Assembly (NCBI GenBank): GCA_002914845.1
Contig: JXTC01000028.1
Span: 1,533,177-1,597,176, forward strand
Origin: Trema orientale
Taxonomy: Eukaryota; Streptophyta; Magnoliopsida; Rosales; Cannabaceae
Length of the DNA stretch: 64,000 nucleotides
Direction of reading: 5' to 3'
Each line of letters begins with the position of its first letter. Position 1 is the stretch's first letter. Below, piece after piece: positions 37,401-50,240 of this stretch. The notes under the pieces are model-generated. The model ran no database searches, was not told the origin of the DNA, and was given only the letters and a program-made list of their open reading frames with translations. The position numbers and the translations under genes were made by a program.

Positions 37401-39130
37401 GAGATTTATTCTGATCATAAGAGTCTGAAGTATCTGTTTACTCAATGGGACTTAAACTTGAGACAAAGAAGATGGGTTGAGTATATAGAAGACTATGACT
37501 TCGAACTTCAGTACCATCTTAGAAAGGCCAACGTTGTAGCTGATGCTTTGAGCAGAAAGTCTCATAACATGCTTGCCTCCTTGATACTAGAAGATTGGAA
37601 GAATTCGGTTACCATTGGTGACTATAACTTGGAGTATAGCAAAAATGGGAAAAATGCTTGTATCAGCAATATTGTGGCTACACCATCACTTCTCCAGATA
37701 GCACAACAAAGTTAGTGGCAAGATTTAGAGCTGAGAACGATCTGGAACCAACTTCAGAATAGTGAGCAGTTACATGGTTGGAGTACCAATAGAGAAGGGT
37801 TTGTGCAAGACTAGCTGCAGCCAATGACCCTCATCTTAAAGAGACTATTCTAACTGAGGCTCATAAGTCCAAGTTCGCAGTACATCCTGGTAGCACTAAG
37901 ATGTACCATGATCTGAAGAGGCAGTACTGGTGGAAAGGCATGAAATGAGATGTAGCTACTTTTGTGGCTAAGTGTATGACTTGTCAGTAAGTCAAGGCAG
38001 AATACCAGAGATCAGCTGAACTACTTCAGCCTTTACCTATCCCAGAGTGAAAATGGGATAAAGACACTATGGATTTTGTAACAGTTCTACCAAGAACTCA
38101 AAGAAAGAATGACGTTGTTTGGGTGATAATTGATCGGATGACAAAGACCGCCCACTTTATACCGATCAGGATTGACTTTTCACTCATACAACTGAGTCAT
38201 CTTTATGTGAACAACATTGTTCGCTTACATAGGGTACCATTAAGCATAGTATTTGATAGAGATCCAAGGTTTACATCAAAGTTCTGGAGAGCTTTGCAGA
38301 GAACTTTCAGAACAGAACTGAATCTCAGTATAGCTCGTCATCCTCAGACAGATGGCCAATCTGAAAGAACTATACAGATTCTAGAGGATATGCTTCGCTC
38401 ATGTATACTGGATTTTGGTGGAAGCTAGGATGATCACCTGTCATTGGTGGAGTTTGCTTACAATAACAGCTACCAAACCAGTCTTGGCATGGCTCCATAC
38501 GAGGTACTATATGGGAGACCATGCAGATTACCCTTGTATTAGGCTGATGTAGAGGAGCATGTTACTCTTGAGCTAGAATTAGTACAAGAGACTACTGAGA
38601 AGGTTAACAAAATACAAGAGAGACTTAATGTTGTTCAGAGCCGCCAGAAAAGCTATGCAGACCCCACAAGGCACGAGGTAGAGTTTGATATTAGTGACAG
38701 GGTATTCTTGAAAGTCTTGCCAATGCGTGGAGTCACGAGATTTAGAGTTAAAGGGGAGTTAGCTCCAAGGTACATTGGGCCATTCGAGATTACTGATAGA
38801 ATTGGGCCTGTTGCTTATCGTCTGGATCTACCACTGCAATTTGGTTGAGTACACAATGTATTTCATATTTCAATGGTCAGAAAATATATACCTGACTCAT
38901 CTCATATTATCCAGTACATGGAAGTGCCTATCCAAGATAATGTAACTTATGAGGAGTAACTAGTTCAAATACTGGGAAGAGAACTCAAGGTGCTTCGTAA
39001 TAGAGAGATTCCACATGTCAAGGTTCATTGGGAACATCACAAGGAAGAAGAAGCCACTTGGGAACCTGAAACTGAGATGTATAGAAAGCATCTACATTTG
39101 TTTAACTTTCAACTTGAGGTTGTACTTTGA
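34491..39130 (+). pseudogene. Gypsy gag-pol, decayed
   Basis: Gag begins at an ATG near 34491 and includes a capsid region and a zinc knuckle CFNCGQQGH at about 35318-35345 (last Cys degraded). A protease follows (LFDTGTSYSFIS near 35790). RT is at 36380-36970 with the catalytic [12 protein letters not shown] and [14 protein letters not shown] blocks. RNase H is at 37180-37560 ([34 protein letters not shown]). Integrase is at 37840-38700 with an HHCC-like CMTC block and a D,D-35-E core (MDFVTVLPRT, FDRDPRFTS, HPQTDGQSERT). A chromodomain-like segment (EEATWEPE) is at about 38960-39090. Several stops and frameshifts break it (for example near 35569, 36000, 37123, 37713 and 38427). The intact core motifs show decay without long deletions. 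Confidence 0.95.
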
Positions 39131-39183
39131 TTCATACCCTGTACTCTAAATTTCGGGACGAAATTCTCTTAAGGAGGGGAGGA

Positions 39184-41289
39184 TGTGAAAACCTTGATTT
39201 CCAACAAAGGGTATTATGGTCATTTCGTAAATTGAAGGGAAAAAAATTATATTAATAAAAAGTTGGTTGAAAATAAAATTAAAATTGAAGGAGGGGTCAA
39301 AGTGGAAGAAATTTTCAAACTTGGAGTCAAATTCGAATTTTAAGGACTTAAATGAATACAGTTTGAAAAATGGGCCATAATACAATTTTGGGAAGATGGG
39401 TCACTACCCCATAAGTAACACATGTCACCATTTTCCCAAAAATCTCCCCAAATCCCCAATCTTTCTCTTCCTCTTACGTTCTCCCTCTTCTTCTTCTTCT
39501 TCTTCTTTTTCTCGCACCCTCCACTTTGCATCCTTCCCCAGCTGCCGTCGGTGCTCCTCTGGTCATAAGATCCAGCCGACCTTGAAGCCCGCTGATCGGT
39601 GAACCAGCGCCGCCCCTTCCTCGCCAGTGTCGCGCCATTTAGTCGCCAGCTGCACGTTTCACGGCCAAATCTGGCCTTCTGCCGCTCACCCACTACCACC
39701 AAATCGAAGTCCAAGCTTTCTACTACATGGGTCGACTCTCCACCACCATAAATTTCTGGCTAAGAAGCTCCGGTGAGCATTTAAAAGTTTTTATGGTATT
39801 TTCGTCACGAAAAATGGTGTTTGTGCGATTATTTTTCAAGTGTTCATCCAATGCTCATGAAACTTTGAGGGATGAAAATGTAGTTTAAGATGGGTGGTGG
39901 ATTTGTGGAAAATGGATGAACGGATTGAGAGAAAAACTGATCTAAAATTTATGGCGTTTATCTAAATATTTTCAGAAAATGGTATTCTTGCAACTTTTCT
40001 AATTAGTTTCTAATTAAGCCCAAATTTGAGCTAGATGCCTCGAAACTAAAATTGGACTTCGGAATTGGACTAAGTAACCGGGTGACCAATGGGAGAATCT
40101 ACGGGCGCCGTTAGCTTAGCCTAGCTATCAAGGCGAGATAGGAGTTCAATTACCAAGTTTTGAACTTATTTTGATTTAAAATGTGCATTATGGCCTATTT
40201 CTTGAAATTGTCGAATTATATGGATTAAATGATTTGATTAGATATTTTGTGAACTGCTGAATATACTGGATTGTTCTGGGATTAGTTTTTATGATTTTAT
40301 ACAAGTTTAAAATTTTGGTTTTGGCAGAATACGGCCGTTATGCTGCCCAATTTTCTTTAAATCCTAGAATAATACTAAATGAGTTTTAAAGCATGATTTC
40401 TTGATATACTTGATGCATGGTTATTACATACTCTGTGAAATGTTGTACCTACCATAGGATCACACACTTGAGTTCCATTTTAGCATCATGGTATTTAGAT
40501 CACTGGCGAGTTGCTGCAGCGCTAGGTGAGAGACCTAGGCCCCTACGCAGGATTTGCTGACACACCTACGGGTAGTATCAGGATGCTGGGTACCTCTGTT
40601 CAAGAGGTATTACAGGACCGTGACGAGAGGAGAGAGCTCATAGATATACTTATACTTGGTTGATTTATGATACGTACAATATGATTGTGACTTTGGTTTT
40701 GGTTTTGATTACATGATTGTTCATGATCTTGACTACTTTGCAAACTTGTTTTATAAATGGATATTAGAAAGGTACTAACCATACAGGTTTGAAAAGTTAC
40801 ATTCATACCAAAAAGGTAATTGAATTCCTATTGAGCATGTAAATGCTCACCCCCTTATCTTTCCCCTCTCAGGTGGTGTACAGTATGACTTGGGTAACTC
40901 TGGAGCGGAGTGACTAGGACTGAAAGAATATTACTAGTTTAGTAGTTGGTAACTACTTAGTACTTCACTTTTGATTTGTAATAACAATTAAGCCTCATAC
41001 TTTGAATTTAGCATGTATTATCTATTATGCCTACTTGTGATGATAATGGTGATGCATATGTATGTTTTATTACTATTATTAACAGTCTATGTCTAGTGGT
41101 GATCAGAAACTGTGGGAATTTACAATTTGAACTATTTTGGTAAACTTTTACAAAAGTTTATCATTTTTTAAACTAGTTGTCGTTTTTTTTTTTATAGAAT
41201 TGCAGTTTTTAAAATTTTTTAAAATAATTTATGAATTTTCACTTGTGAAATTCCTCTTCTGCCACTGACCCGAGGTTTGGGTCGTGACA
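39184..41289 (+). repeat. Gypsy 3' LTR
   Basis: 2106 bp. Compared with the 5' LTR it lacks ~250 bases at about 40077 but has a short extra segment near 39740-39770. The polypurine tract abuts its start and the target duplication AGTTT follows its end. Confidence 0.93.
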
Positions 41290-42384
41290 AGTTTCTTCCT
41301 CTTTCTTTTTTTGATATTATATATGCTACGATTATCAATTTTCAATTATAATGTTCTTGTTCAATCAATCTTGTTGACATTATTTTCTTATTGGTGGATT
41401 TGTTTACATTACCCAGGACTTAAAGCTTTGTAAATCTATAGCAAGATAATGAAAATTTAAGAAGATTAAAATTTAATGTTTAAAAATCCCAATGCACCCG
41501 TTTGTTTTGCTCTTTGAGTAATAATATAGGTTATTCTTTTGACGATGAAGTAATAATCTATGTTTATTCTCTTTTTTTTTTCCCTAATTTGTATCCATTA
41601 CGTGAAACCAAAGTATATTAATGATACTAATGTTGTTGTATTATTGTTTTATTGCTGTAGGAAAATTCAAATAAGTTCGGTCTAAGTTTCAACTTTCAAG
41701 GAGAAAAAATCGAACACTTATCGAAGGGATGGATCTAAAGAATGATAATTTGATTTCTTTTTTAAAAAAAAAAAAAAAAAGATTAGCATGTATCAAACAT
41801 TTGAATGTTTGACTTATGTACAATTTCAAATTTATCATGTAATTACGACCAAATGTCTTGGCAATAAAAAATATTTTCTTTCATTATTTTATTATTTTCT
41901 TCAAATAATTTGTTTTGTATGAGGATAAGTTAATATATAAAGTCTCCTTTCAAAAAACGTTAGCATATAAAATCAGTTAAGAAAATTTCTCAAGTTTATT
42001 TAAATAAAATAAATTTGGCTAATAATTTTTAAAATTCAAATTTAATTGGTTAGTTTATCTGTGTATGTGTATTTTTAAAATTATATTTTTGGTAATATTT
42101 TATAATGCCACTCAGACTTCTTTTTTTCCATTTTAAAAAGTACTTTTTTATTTATGAAGTTAAAGAATCTAATGACATTTGGAAATGTCATTACTACAAT
42201 TTACTAACATTTATTAAATACCACTAAAGATGATGATATAGTGATATTTGAAATGTCACTAAGATCTTTAGTCGCATGGGCATATTTTACATTTTTAGCA
42301 AATGCCACTAATTTCATAAATGTCATTAAAGCTAAGTAATAGTGACACTTTTAAATACCACATATCTTGACTTTTGTTGTAGTG

Positions 42385-43551
42385 ATTGAGCACGCTCTTT
42401 TGTTGTAGTGATTGAGCACGCTTTGTGGAAAGACAATCACCACTATGGATGTTTATAATTTAAAGAGGCAAGATTGTACGTATGATCTCTATGGCTTTGG
42501 TTATTAATAGCTCCATAAATGTGTAAATTTCTTTTTGTTTGAATGTTTTAACTAGCTTTTCTTATTTCCGGATCATGGCCTCAATCTATACTCTCTTAAT
42601 TTGATTTCAATGAAATTTGACTTATGCTTAAGAAAAAGGAAAATCTTGATTTTACATGATAAGATTTCAAAAATATTGAAAATCATGAATTTTAAAATTT
42701 TTTGAAAAATTATGAATTTATTTAGTAAACTACCACTTTTAAAATATTTAGAAAAATATAAATTTTTACAAATTGATAAGGTATTAGAGGCAAACGGATA
42801 AGTTACTTGAGATAACAAGTTTAGTTACCTTAATTTACTGGATTGCTTATCCCATGAGACCCAATTGTTTGTCTCAACTACCTTTGAAAAGTACAAATTT
42901 TGAAGAATAAGTGACCTTTTTCTAACTATTTTTGAAAATTTGTTATTTTTCTAAGTAAACTTTTAGAAAAAGATATATTTCTAAATAAATCCGGGACTTT
43001 TCAAAAGGTTCAGCACTTCTGGGATTTTTCAATAATTTTCAGACATTAGATCTAATTTTTTGTAAGAAGTCCTAAGAAAATAAAAAGAAGTGACATCTAA
43101 TTTCGATCCAAATATAGATAGGGGGAATTTTCGTAACATGTACTTTCGAAAGGAGAAAATTAGGCCAACCATTTTAGAAAAGAATTGCAAATATACAATC
43201 AGCTCAATTTTTTCTAGTGTGATAAATTGATACTAATTTTTTTTTATCGACTGATTAAAGTACGAAGCCAAGCAATCGATCGTAGGCACAATTATGGAAC
43301 TATGTATAATTAATTGATTGTCAATCATATTAATTGTTACCGAAAAAAAAAAACGAAGAAAAAACGGTAAATCGTTAATACGTTAGCCGTTAATTGTAAT
43401 GAAAAAATTCACTTTAATTTTTTCTTTTTACTACAAGATTTGAGGTCTACAGTTCAATTGGACTTTTTGCCATTATGTTGTCCTACATGACACTCATTAG
43501 TTGCTAATAACTTGAAACCTTGATTGCATTTTCTTATTGAGTTATATATAT
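42385..43551 (+). repeat. Local duplication copy A, main part
   Basis: Collinear with 55480-56430. Shared landmarks are GAGCACGCTT, AAGAGGCAAG, CTATGGCTTTGGT-type, GATCATGG, GATTAAAGTA, GCCAAGC, AATTATGGAACTAT, TTCACTTTAATTTTT and TAATAACTTGAAACC. It has an extra ~420 bases at about 42655-43075. After the MITE and Copia insertions it resumes briefly at 53887 (TTTAATTCAAATTTA). Non-coding as far as I can see. Confidence 0.8.
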
Positions 43552-43785
43552 GGTTGCCAATCCAGTAGGTATTTTTTTTTTTACATATGTGTAGGTTTTT
43601 TTTTTAGTCATTGGATCATCATCTAATAGTGATCTAACGACTATAATAAAGTACATGAAAAGATGTGCATCATTAATGCTATTTCTATCTCTTATTTTTT
43701 ATTATAAAAAAATGTGCATGATAAATTTTTATTGGCCAAATTGATACCAATGTATAGGTAAAAAAAAAAATACCTACTGGATTAG

Positions 43786-43789
<4 letters not shown>
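43552..43789 (+). mobile_element. MITE, complete copy
   Basis: Terminal inverted repeats of about 30 bases: GGTTGCCAATCCAGTAGG followed by T-run at left, inverse complement of GGCACTAATCCAGTAGG at right. It inserted in an AT-repeat, so the target duplication is unreadable. A second copy lies inverted in the MBD-like gene (61084-61298) and a half copy at 9403. Confidence 0.88.
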
Positions 43790-43837
<48 letters not shown>

Positions 43838-44327
43838 CCTAAAGTGGGCTACATGTTTTTTATGCAACAATTATATATATTAGGCTATCTAATTAAGTGG
43901 AGCCTTTTAAGTGATCTAATTATAGGCTCAGGAAATCACCAATTAGGTATGGACTATGTAATGTATGGTTACCCAATACTGGACCAATAAGAATTGATGG
44001 GGTCTCAATTGGCTGTCAGTATATAAGGACATAACTATTAGAGTTTTGGTCCCCAAGCCAAATAAAACGTACGCTCTTTTCCTCTGCCTCCATCAACAGA
44101 GAGAGAACTCATTGAGAATACATAGAGTATTCTGTCTGTAGAAGACCTTCTACCCTCAGGTCCTAGTTAATACATCGCTTCTGCTTACGTGATCACATCC
44201 TTTGCTATCAAACACAATAGATCCAGGTTAGTCACAGGTTTTCTCTCAACAAATCTTTTCCTGATAATTTGGCATGATAGGTTCTAGGATTATATTTAGT
44301 TTAACAATCAATTATGCATATCCAACA
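43790..44327 (+). repeat. Copia 5' LTR
   Basis: Ends TATCCAACA directly before the primer-binding site. A (AT)n microsatellite replaces the expected TGTTGGG start. Confidence 0.85.
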
Positions 44328-44574
44328 AGTGATATCAGAGTGAGATTTCATGTTAAACTGATTAGGTTAATCATGTATGTTTGAAGTTTTCGATATCTTT
44401 AACTATTTGGCTTTCTAGGATTTAGATATAACATATACGATTGATGAATTTTTCATGATTTTGCTACGATGTTGAGTGTTTAAGGGTTGAATTCTGAGTT
44501 TTAGATCATAAAGTTTGCAGATAAGAGCGAAAAATCGTATTAAGTTTGAGTTACCCGATTTTATTAATTAACAC

Positions 44575-44790
44575 TAAGACTGAGACTTGGAGCTACGGCG
44601 CTGCGGCGCCAAGCCACAGCAACCTGATGCTACAGTGCCACATCAGTGGCATTGCAGCACCAAACTATAGACTAGGTGGTGCCGCGGCGCCACCATGCAG
44701 CCACGAGGAAGCCGCAGCGCTACATACTGGCGTCGCAGTGCCATTACCTGGGAACAAAAAATTTTTTTAAAGGGCCGGCGCCGCAGCGCT
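44575..44790 (+). repeat. GC-rich short-word array in the Copia leader
   Basis: GCTACGGCGCTGCGGCGCC-like words (GCCGCGGCGCC, GCCGCAGCGC, GGCGTCGCAGTGCC) recur at roughly 20-30 base spacing in an otherwise AT-rich leader. Similar words occur in the GC-rich patches of the two dispersed repeats (6440-6530 and 20300-20390). Confidence 0.7.
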
Positions 44791-46529
44791 GACCCGCATA
44801 ATATATAGGTCAAAAGTTTTGGCCTAATTAAGGCGCATAGTCTCCGTTTTGGGTAGAATTGAGTCATTTTCTACTCAATTTAAAGAGTTCCAACCTGAAA
44901 CTTAATTGATTAGTTTTATTTTCTCAACCCAACTTCAATACGACCCACACTTTGTCCATTGAAAATTCTATTTGTCTTTAAGAGTTAATTAAAGTGCTTA
45001 AAACTCAGTCGGTCATCTATTAATGTTTGTACATTGAAATTTTCAGTTTACTATTTTAGGCACTTTTGTTATTTTTTTCTTTGCACTATTTGTTAAAATA
45101 TTTTAAAATAAATAAGTTGAAACAACATGTTGCCAAAGTAACCTCTATAGTGTAGATTTATTTATTTTGAAATATTTGAGTGATTGTGTGTTTATTATTC
45201 ATGCGAATAATTATCGGCCCAAAGGAAGGTAATTATTTGGCCGAATAATGAATGCACCTGCGGTAATAGATATTTAATGATTATTAAGTTACCATATAGA
45301 CAGTAAATCGGCCGAAATAAAGATTTACTGTTTGATAGGATTTACTGTCAGTGTTTGTTTTCTGCACTGAAGAGTACCACTTACAAGTTAATAAGTCGGC
45401 CCAAAGGAAGGTTTATTGATGTTGTTCTAGGTATCTTGTGATGGGAGCCCACCTTATATGTTTATTTGTCGTATATCATGCTAGTATATCTTATTATTTT
45501 GTATGCTTAGTTTATGACATGTTTTAATGTGAGCTGTTACTTTTTGTTCTCTGTACAGTTTCTGCTTCAAATATATCTGCTAGTTTGAATTCAATTCCTA
45601 TGCTTAACGGCACAAATTTCGAGAAATGAAAAGAGCAAGTTATGATTGTACTCGGTTGCATGGATCTGGACCTTGTACTCAGAAAAGAACAACTCGCTAC
45701 TCTTACAGATGAAAGTCCTGCTACGACTGTTAAGAATTTTGAGCAGTAGGAACGTTCTAATCGCATAAGTCTTATGATCATGTAACATTCCATACCTGAG
45801 ACCATTAGGGGCGCTATGCCAAAGGTTGATAATGTTAAAGCGTTCCTTGACACAATTGTGGAATGTTTCCAAAAAAATAAAAAAGTAGAAACAAGTACCA
45901 TGCTGAGTAATTTACTTGCTATGCGTTATAAAGGTAAAGAGAATATCAGGGAGTACACTACGGAGATGTCTAATCTGGCTTCAAAATTAGAGGCCCTTAA
46001 GTTAGATCTGTCGGATGACTTGCTCATATAATTAGTTCTACACTCTCTTCCATTACAATTCAGTCAATTTAAAGTGAGCTACAACTCCCAGAAAGAAAAA
46101 TAGACTCTTAATGAGCTCATATCTCAGTTTATGCAAGAAGAAGACAGATTAAAGCGAGATAAGACAGAAAGTGCTCACTTAGCAATAACCTCTCAAGAAA
46201 AGAACAGAAAAAGGACTAAGGATAAAGGAGCTGCATCTGGAACTTCACAAAATAAAGTGCAAAAGAAACAAGATGAGGAATTAGCTTGTTTCTTCTGCAA
46301 GAAGGTAGGAAATGTGTAGAAGGAATGTCCCAAGTACGCCGTCTGGCATGTCAAGAAGGGTAAGCTTCTCAATTTGATCTGTTCTGAGGTTAATTTTGCT
46401 TCTGTACCTAATCATACTTGGTGGGTGAATATCGGTGCCACTACTAACGTAAGTACGTCTATGCAGGGTTATCTGAGGAGCCGTCTGCCAAGAGATGCTG
46501 AAAGATACATCTATGTACACTACAAGAAA

Positions 46530-46790
46530 AATGGCCTTTCAAGGCGCTTTTAAAAGGCCTACCACGGCACCCTCAAAAGCGCCTTGAATCCGGGTGCCGT
46601 GGTAGGTCCTGGATACCAAGGCGCTTTAAAAGCGCCTTGATAGACCTACCAAGGCACTTTTTAGGTGCCTTGGTAGACCTTCCAAGGCGCTTTTTAGGCG
46701 CCTTCATATGTCGGATACCAAGGCGCCTAAAAAGCGCCGTGGTAGGTCTATCGAGGCACTTTAAAAGCGCCTTGGTATCCAATGGAAGTT
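46530..46790. repeat. CACTA left subterminal hairpin array
   Basis: About six successive palindromes of the type CCAAGGCGC-TTTTTA-GGCGCCTTGG separated by TAGACCTACC-like spacers, period about 40 bases. In CACTA elements such repeats are the transposase binding sites. Confidence 0.85.
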
Positions 46791-49700
46791 TTTTTTTTCT
46801 TTTGGGGGCGCAATGTAATTGATCAATTTTAAATACTTTTCAATAGTAATATTTCAGCCATTATTTTTCTTTTTTTTTTCTCATTTGTTTTCGTATCTTT
46901 TTATCACATAAATACTAAAATGACATTTATGTTAATCAATATATCCAACAACATTCAAAATTTTAGCCAAAAATCAAGTAAAAGTGAATACCAAAAAGAA
47001 CTTTTGTTTGATTCCACATATATATAAACATTAACTAAGTACAAGAAAGTTCGTCCAATAAAGTTTACTACTTACACTATCAAATACAAAACAATGTCCA
47101 TAACAAATAAATAAATAAAGAAGTTTAAGATTCCTCATAGGTCTCTTGAAAGTGGTGTAAATATCTCACATGCTTTTCGTTCTCAAGATATTAGAGGTTG
47201 ATTTCGTAAGGCACAGTAGTTGAAGAATCCTTTGTTCGACTACACTGCAATCAAGAGAAAAAATATTACAACATAATTTTAATAGAACCCATTTCTCTCA
47301 CAACGTTCCTAAAGTAAAATCTGTTCTCCATAATCAAATTATCGTAATGATGACACAACATACTATGGTTATCAGGAATAATGCAGTTCTATTTTTTACA
47401 AAAATACGAACACGATCATAATCTAAAGGTTCAATGCTTGAAAGAAGCCTATCTATGTTATGTAGAACAATAAAAGAGGTATAATTAGGATATAGATTAA
47501 TCAAGCTATTTTATTATTTACAATCATTTTTAATTTGAACTTAAACTGTTAAAGAGTTTTAATACGATTTAAAACTGTGGACCAACTTTCAGAAGAAAAT
47601 TGATCGGTGGACTCTACAACAATATATAATAAAAGAATCACTAACATGCAACGTGGTTGAGATTGAATTATTTTCAAAGACAGGAAAGAGTTTTCAGGAA
47701 GCTGCTTCTAGTGGCTTTTCACCATATTATGTACTTATTATTCAAGTACCTGATTTTCTTGTTAGTTTCTTGACTCGTACATGCATACACCTCCCCCACC
47801 CCCCCTCTCCCCAAAAAAAAGAATTTTATTTGTCTTAAAATCAATAATTTCACATGAAAAGGAACGTAATGTAAATTTACTAAGAAGCAAAAGATTTGTA
47901 GATGAACATAGATAATATCATGTAAACACCATTCAACAAAACAACTTCACAAGCTAATAGGAAAAAGAATGTTGATACACCACTTGAAAGCAAAGGAAAC
48001 GTTTCATATAGGAATAAAGATTCAGTGGAAAAAGAAAAAAAAAGGTCATAAATACTTGCCTCGATGTCAGCATAAGAAAAGTCTTTTAACAGGTTCGATC
48101 TGAAAAAATAGTCCGAAATGAATCCCTGCAATCAGTGATTTCAAATTCAGTAGGTAGTCTACTATCTTGACTGGCCTAGCACAAAATTAGAGAGTTTGTC
48201 AATGCATCTGACTGGAAAACAAGACTTGGCATGTCAATAAATCCTAATGGTACAAGAAATAAACCTTGAAGAAAAAAGGATTGAAACTTCTTATATTATG
48301 CTTTCAATAATAAGGAAATGAACTGCATTAGAATAGCCATTCATCTGTGCCAAAGGGCAGAGAAAAACTATAGATACTTAGTACTATGCCCAAAGCCAAA
48401 AATACAAATGAGGTACCAAAATTAAGTAGTCATGTATTATAGGTAGAGGAGTGTACCTCAGATAGAGGAAACAATATTCCTTTAAAGAAGGCAGCAAAGT
48501 TTGTAGTGATACTTTTTCAGAGACTAATACCGAGCACAACTCAACCTCCTTAGATAAATCAATAATAGAGATGCCCAGTTTAGGCATAGGTCTTATGTCT
48601 GCAATTTGAAATTAATATGCGCATTTCTATATATATATATATACTAATTTAATTCTAAAGGATACATAAAAACAATGAAGATGAAGCTAAACCAAGTTGA
48701 AATTTATTACATTAATATAAGTAAATATAAACAAAATAAAATTTGATAAACTGATATGAACTCAAGAAGCTAAATCTAAAGACTTGTTCACATATTTTTA
48801 ACAAAAGAAATCATCCAAATAAAATACCCACATAAGATACACAAGAACAAAACAGTCAGTCTTTGAATCGCCTTGGTCTATTCAAAATCCAATGTCATCA
48901 TAAATAAACTCAAATAAAAGCATCCCATGTCTAAACATATATTAATGCCTTAGTTATCTTCCATGCTAATAATAGTAGACATTCAGGAAACCAAACATGA
49001 TTATCTTGTCATAATTGCATATATGGGCAGCAATACGCACAATATGTATGACAACAGCACTTAACAGAGAAATAATATAACAACAGGGCAACCCACAACT
49101 AAAGCTAGAAATCACCGAACTTTTCAAAACATAAAACAACCAACAAAAAGAAAATGGGCCATCAGATTCATTTTAAAGCAGTAAACAATGTCGTAAGAAC
49201 CAATGAATACATCACTATTTGTCCTAAATATAATGTGGAATTTTGATTTACAAAGTCATGTAATACATATCTAAAGATTTACTTCCAATTTAATTAGAAC
49301 AGAGATTTCAGACTTCTACATAACATGGCGAAACATATAACAGTATATTTAGACTCATACAAAGCTTATTATCTCACCAATGCCAGAATCACTTAAGAGC
49401 TATAAACAATTGTCCCAGTTTATTTCAAATTTACTGGTAATAAACCCCTTTGCTCTTTCCCAGAAATCTCTCCTTTAATCTTCCCTGGAAACCAGATTGA
49501 ACAGAAGTAGGAAAGCCATAAGAAGTAGTAGATTTAGAAAAAACCTAAATTCATAGAAATCCACAATCAAATATGAAAACCCAGTCCAACTTTCTCCTAA
49601 ACTACGAACAAAACCATATGAACCCTAGAAATTCAAATCCACAAAAAACCTATAGAATCCAACTTGATTCGATGGGAACTCAAAAACTATGGAAAGTAAC

Positions 49701-49989
49701 AAAAAACTTGCAAAGTGAAATCAAAGAAGATCGAAAAATATTAAAAAATCTGGACAATCAGAAGCTTACCTCAATGAATTTGTGGAGAAATTAGGTATCT
49801 GATGTATAGATTCGAATTAATTCACACCAAAATAGAAAAATAGAAATTAGGTCTAATTTTAGTCACAAAATTGAGTTTCAATGCTTAGATTTACCTTGTT
49901 TGTCGGAAAAAATGGTGAAATATGGGGAGAGTAGAGCTAGATGCGGCTGGAAGTACTGGAGGTGTCTTCTCAATCGACTGGGAACTGAG

Positions 49990-50240
49990 CTCAATTTAGA
50001 GCCCTTTAAATTGGGACTTATCTCGGCACCTTTAAAGTGCCGAGGAAAAGCTATCATGGCGCCTATTTGGCACCGTGCAAAATCTATATAACGGCGCCCT
50101 AGAGGCGCCATTAAATTACTAGCATACCACGGCGCCTAGAAGGTGCCGTGGTTCTTCTATCGTTTATCACAGCACCTAAAAGGCGCCGTGGTCGGCGAGC
50201 TCCTATTACGGCGCGTCCGTATGCGTGCCGTCATAGGCTA
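49990..50240. repeat. CACTA right subterminal hairpin array
   Basis: About six degenerate palindromes (TCGGCACCTTTAAAGTGCCGA, ACGGCGCCCTAGAGGCGCC, CACGGCGCCTAGAAGGTGCC). They are less regular than the left array but built from the same word. Right-most words match the fragment at 1-70. Confidence 0.82.

Larger units (their letters stand above)
31974..41289 (+). mobile_element. Ty3/Gypsy retrotransposon, chromodomain type
   Basis: LTRs 31974-34357 and 39184-41289, starting TGTGAAAACC and ending GGTCGTGACA. Target duplication AGTTT at 31969-31973 and 41290-41294. Primer-binding site TTGTATCAGAGC at 34367-34378; polypurine tract AAGGAGGGGAGGA at 39171-39183. Gag-pol order is protease, RT, RNase H, integrase, then a chromodomain-like end. 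The long LTRs and chromodomain suit the Tekay/Del branch (inferred). The LTRs differ at many sites and by large indels, so the insertion is old. It lies inside a CACTA element. Confidence 0.96.
31476..42384. mobile_element. CACTA transposon (non-autonomous), split by a Gypsy element
   Basis: Left end CACTACAAGAAAAGT, right end inverse-complementary CACTACAACAAAAGT, target duplication ATT on both sides (31473-31475, 42385-42387). Subterminal words GTCACTAA, TGGCATTT and ATGTCATTA repeat in both orientations. Without the Gypsy insertion the element is about 1.6 kb and has no transposase. A 26-bp tandem duplication at the right end (42371-42422) copies the last 14 bases plus 12 bases of flank, so a second possible terminus lies at 42410. 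Confidence 0.92.
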
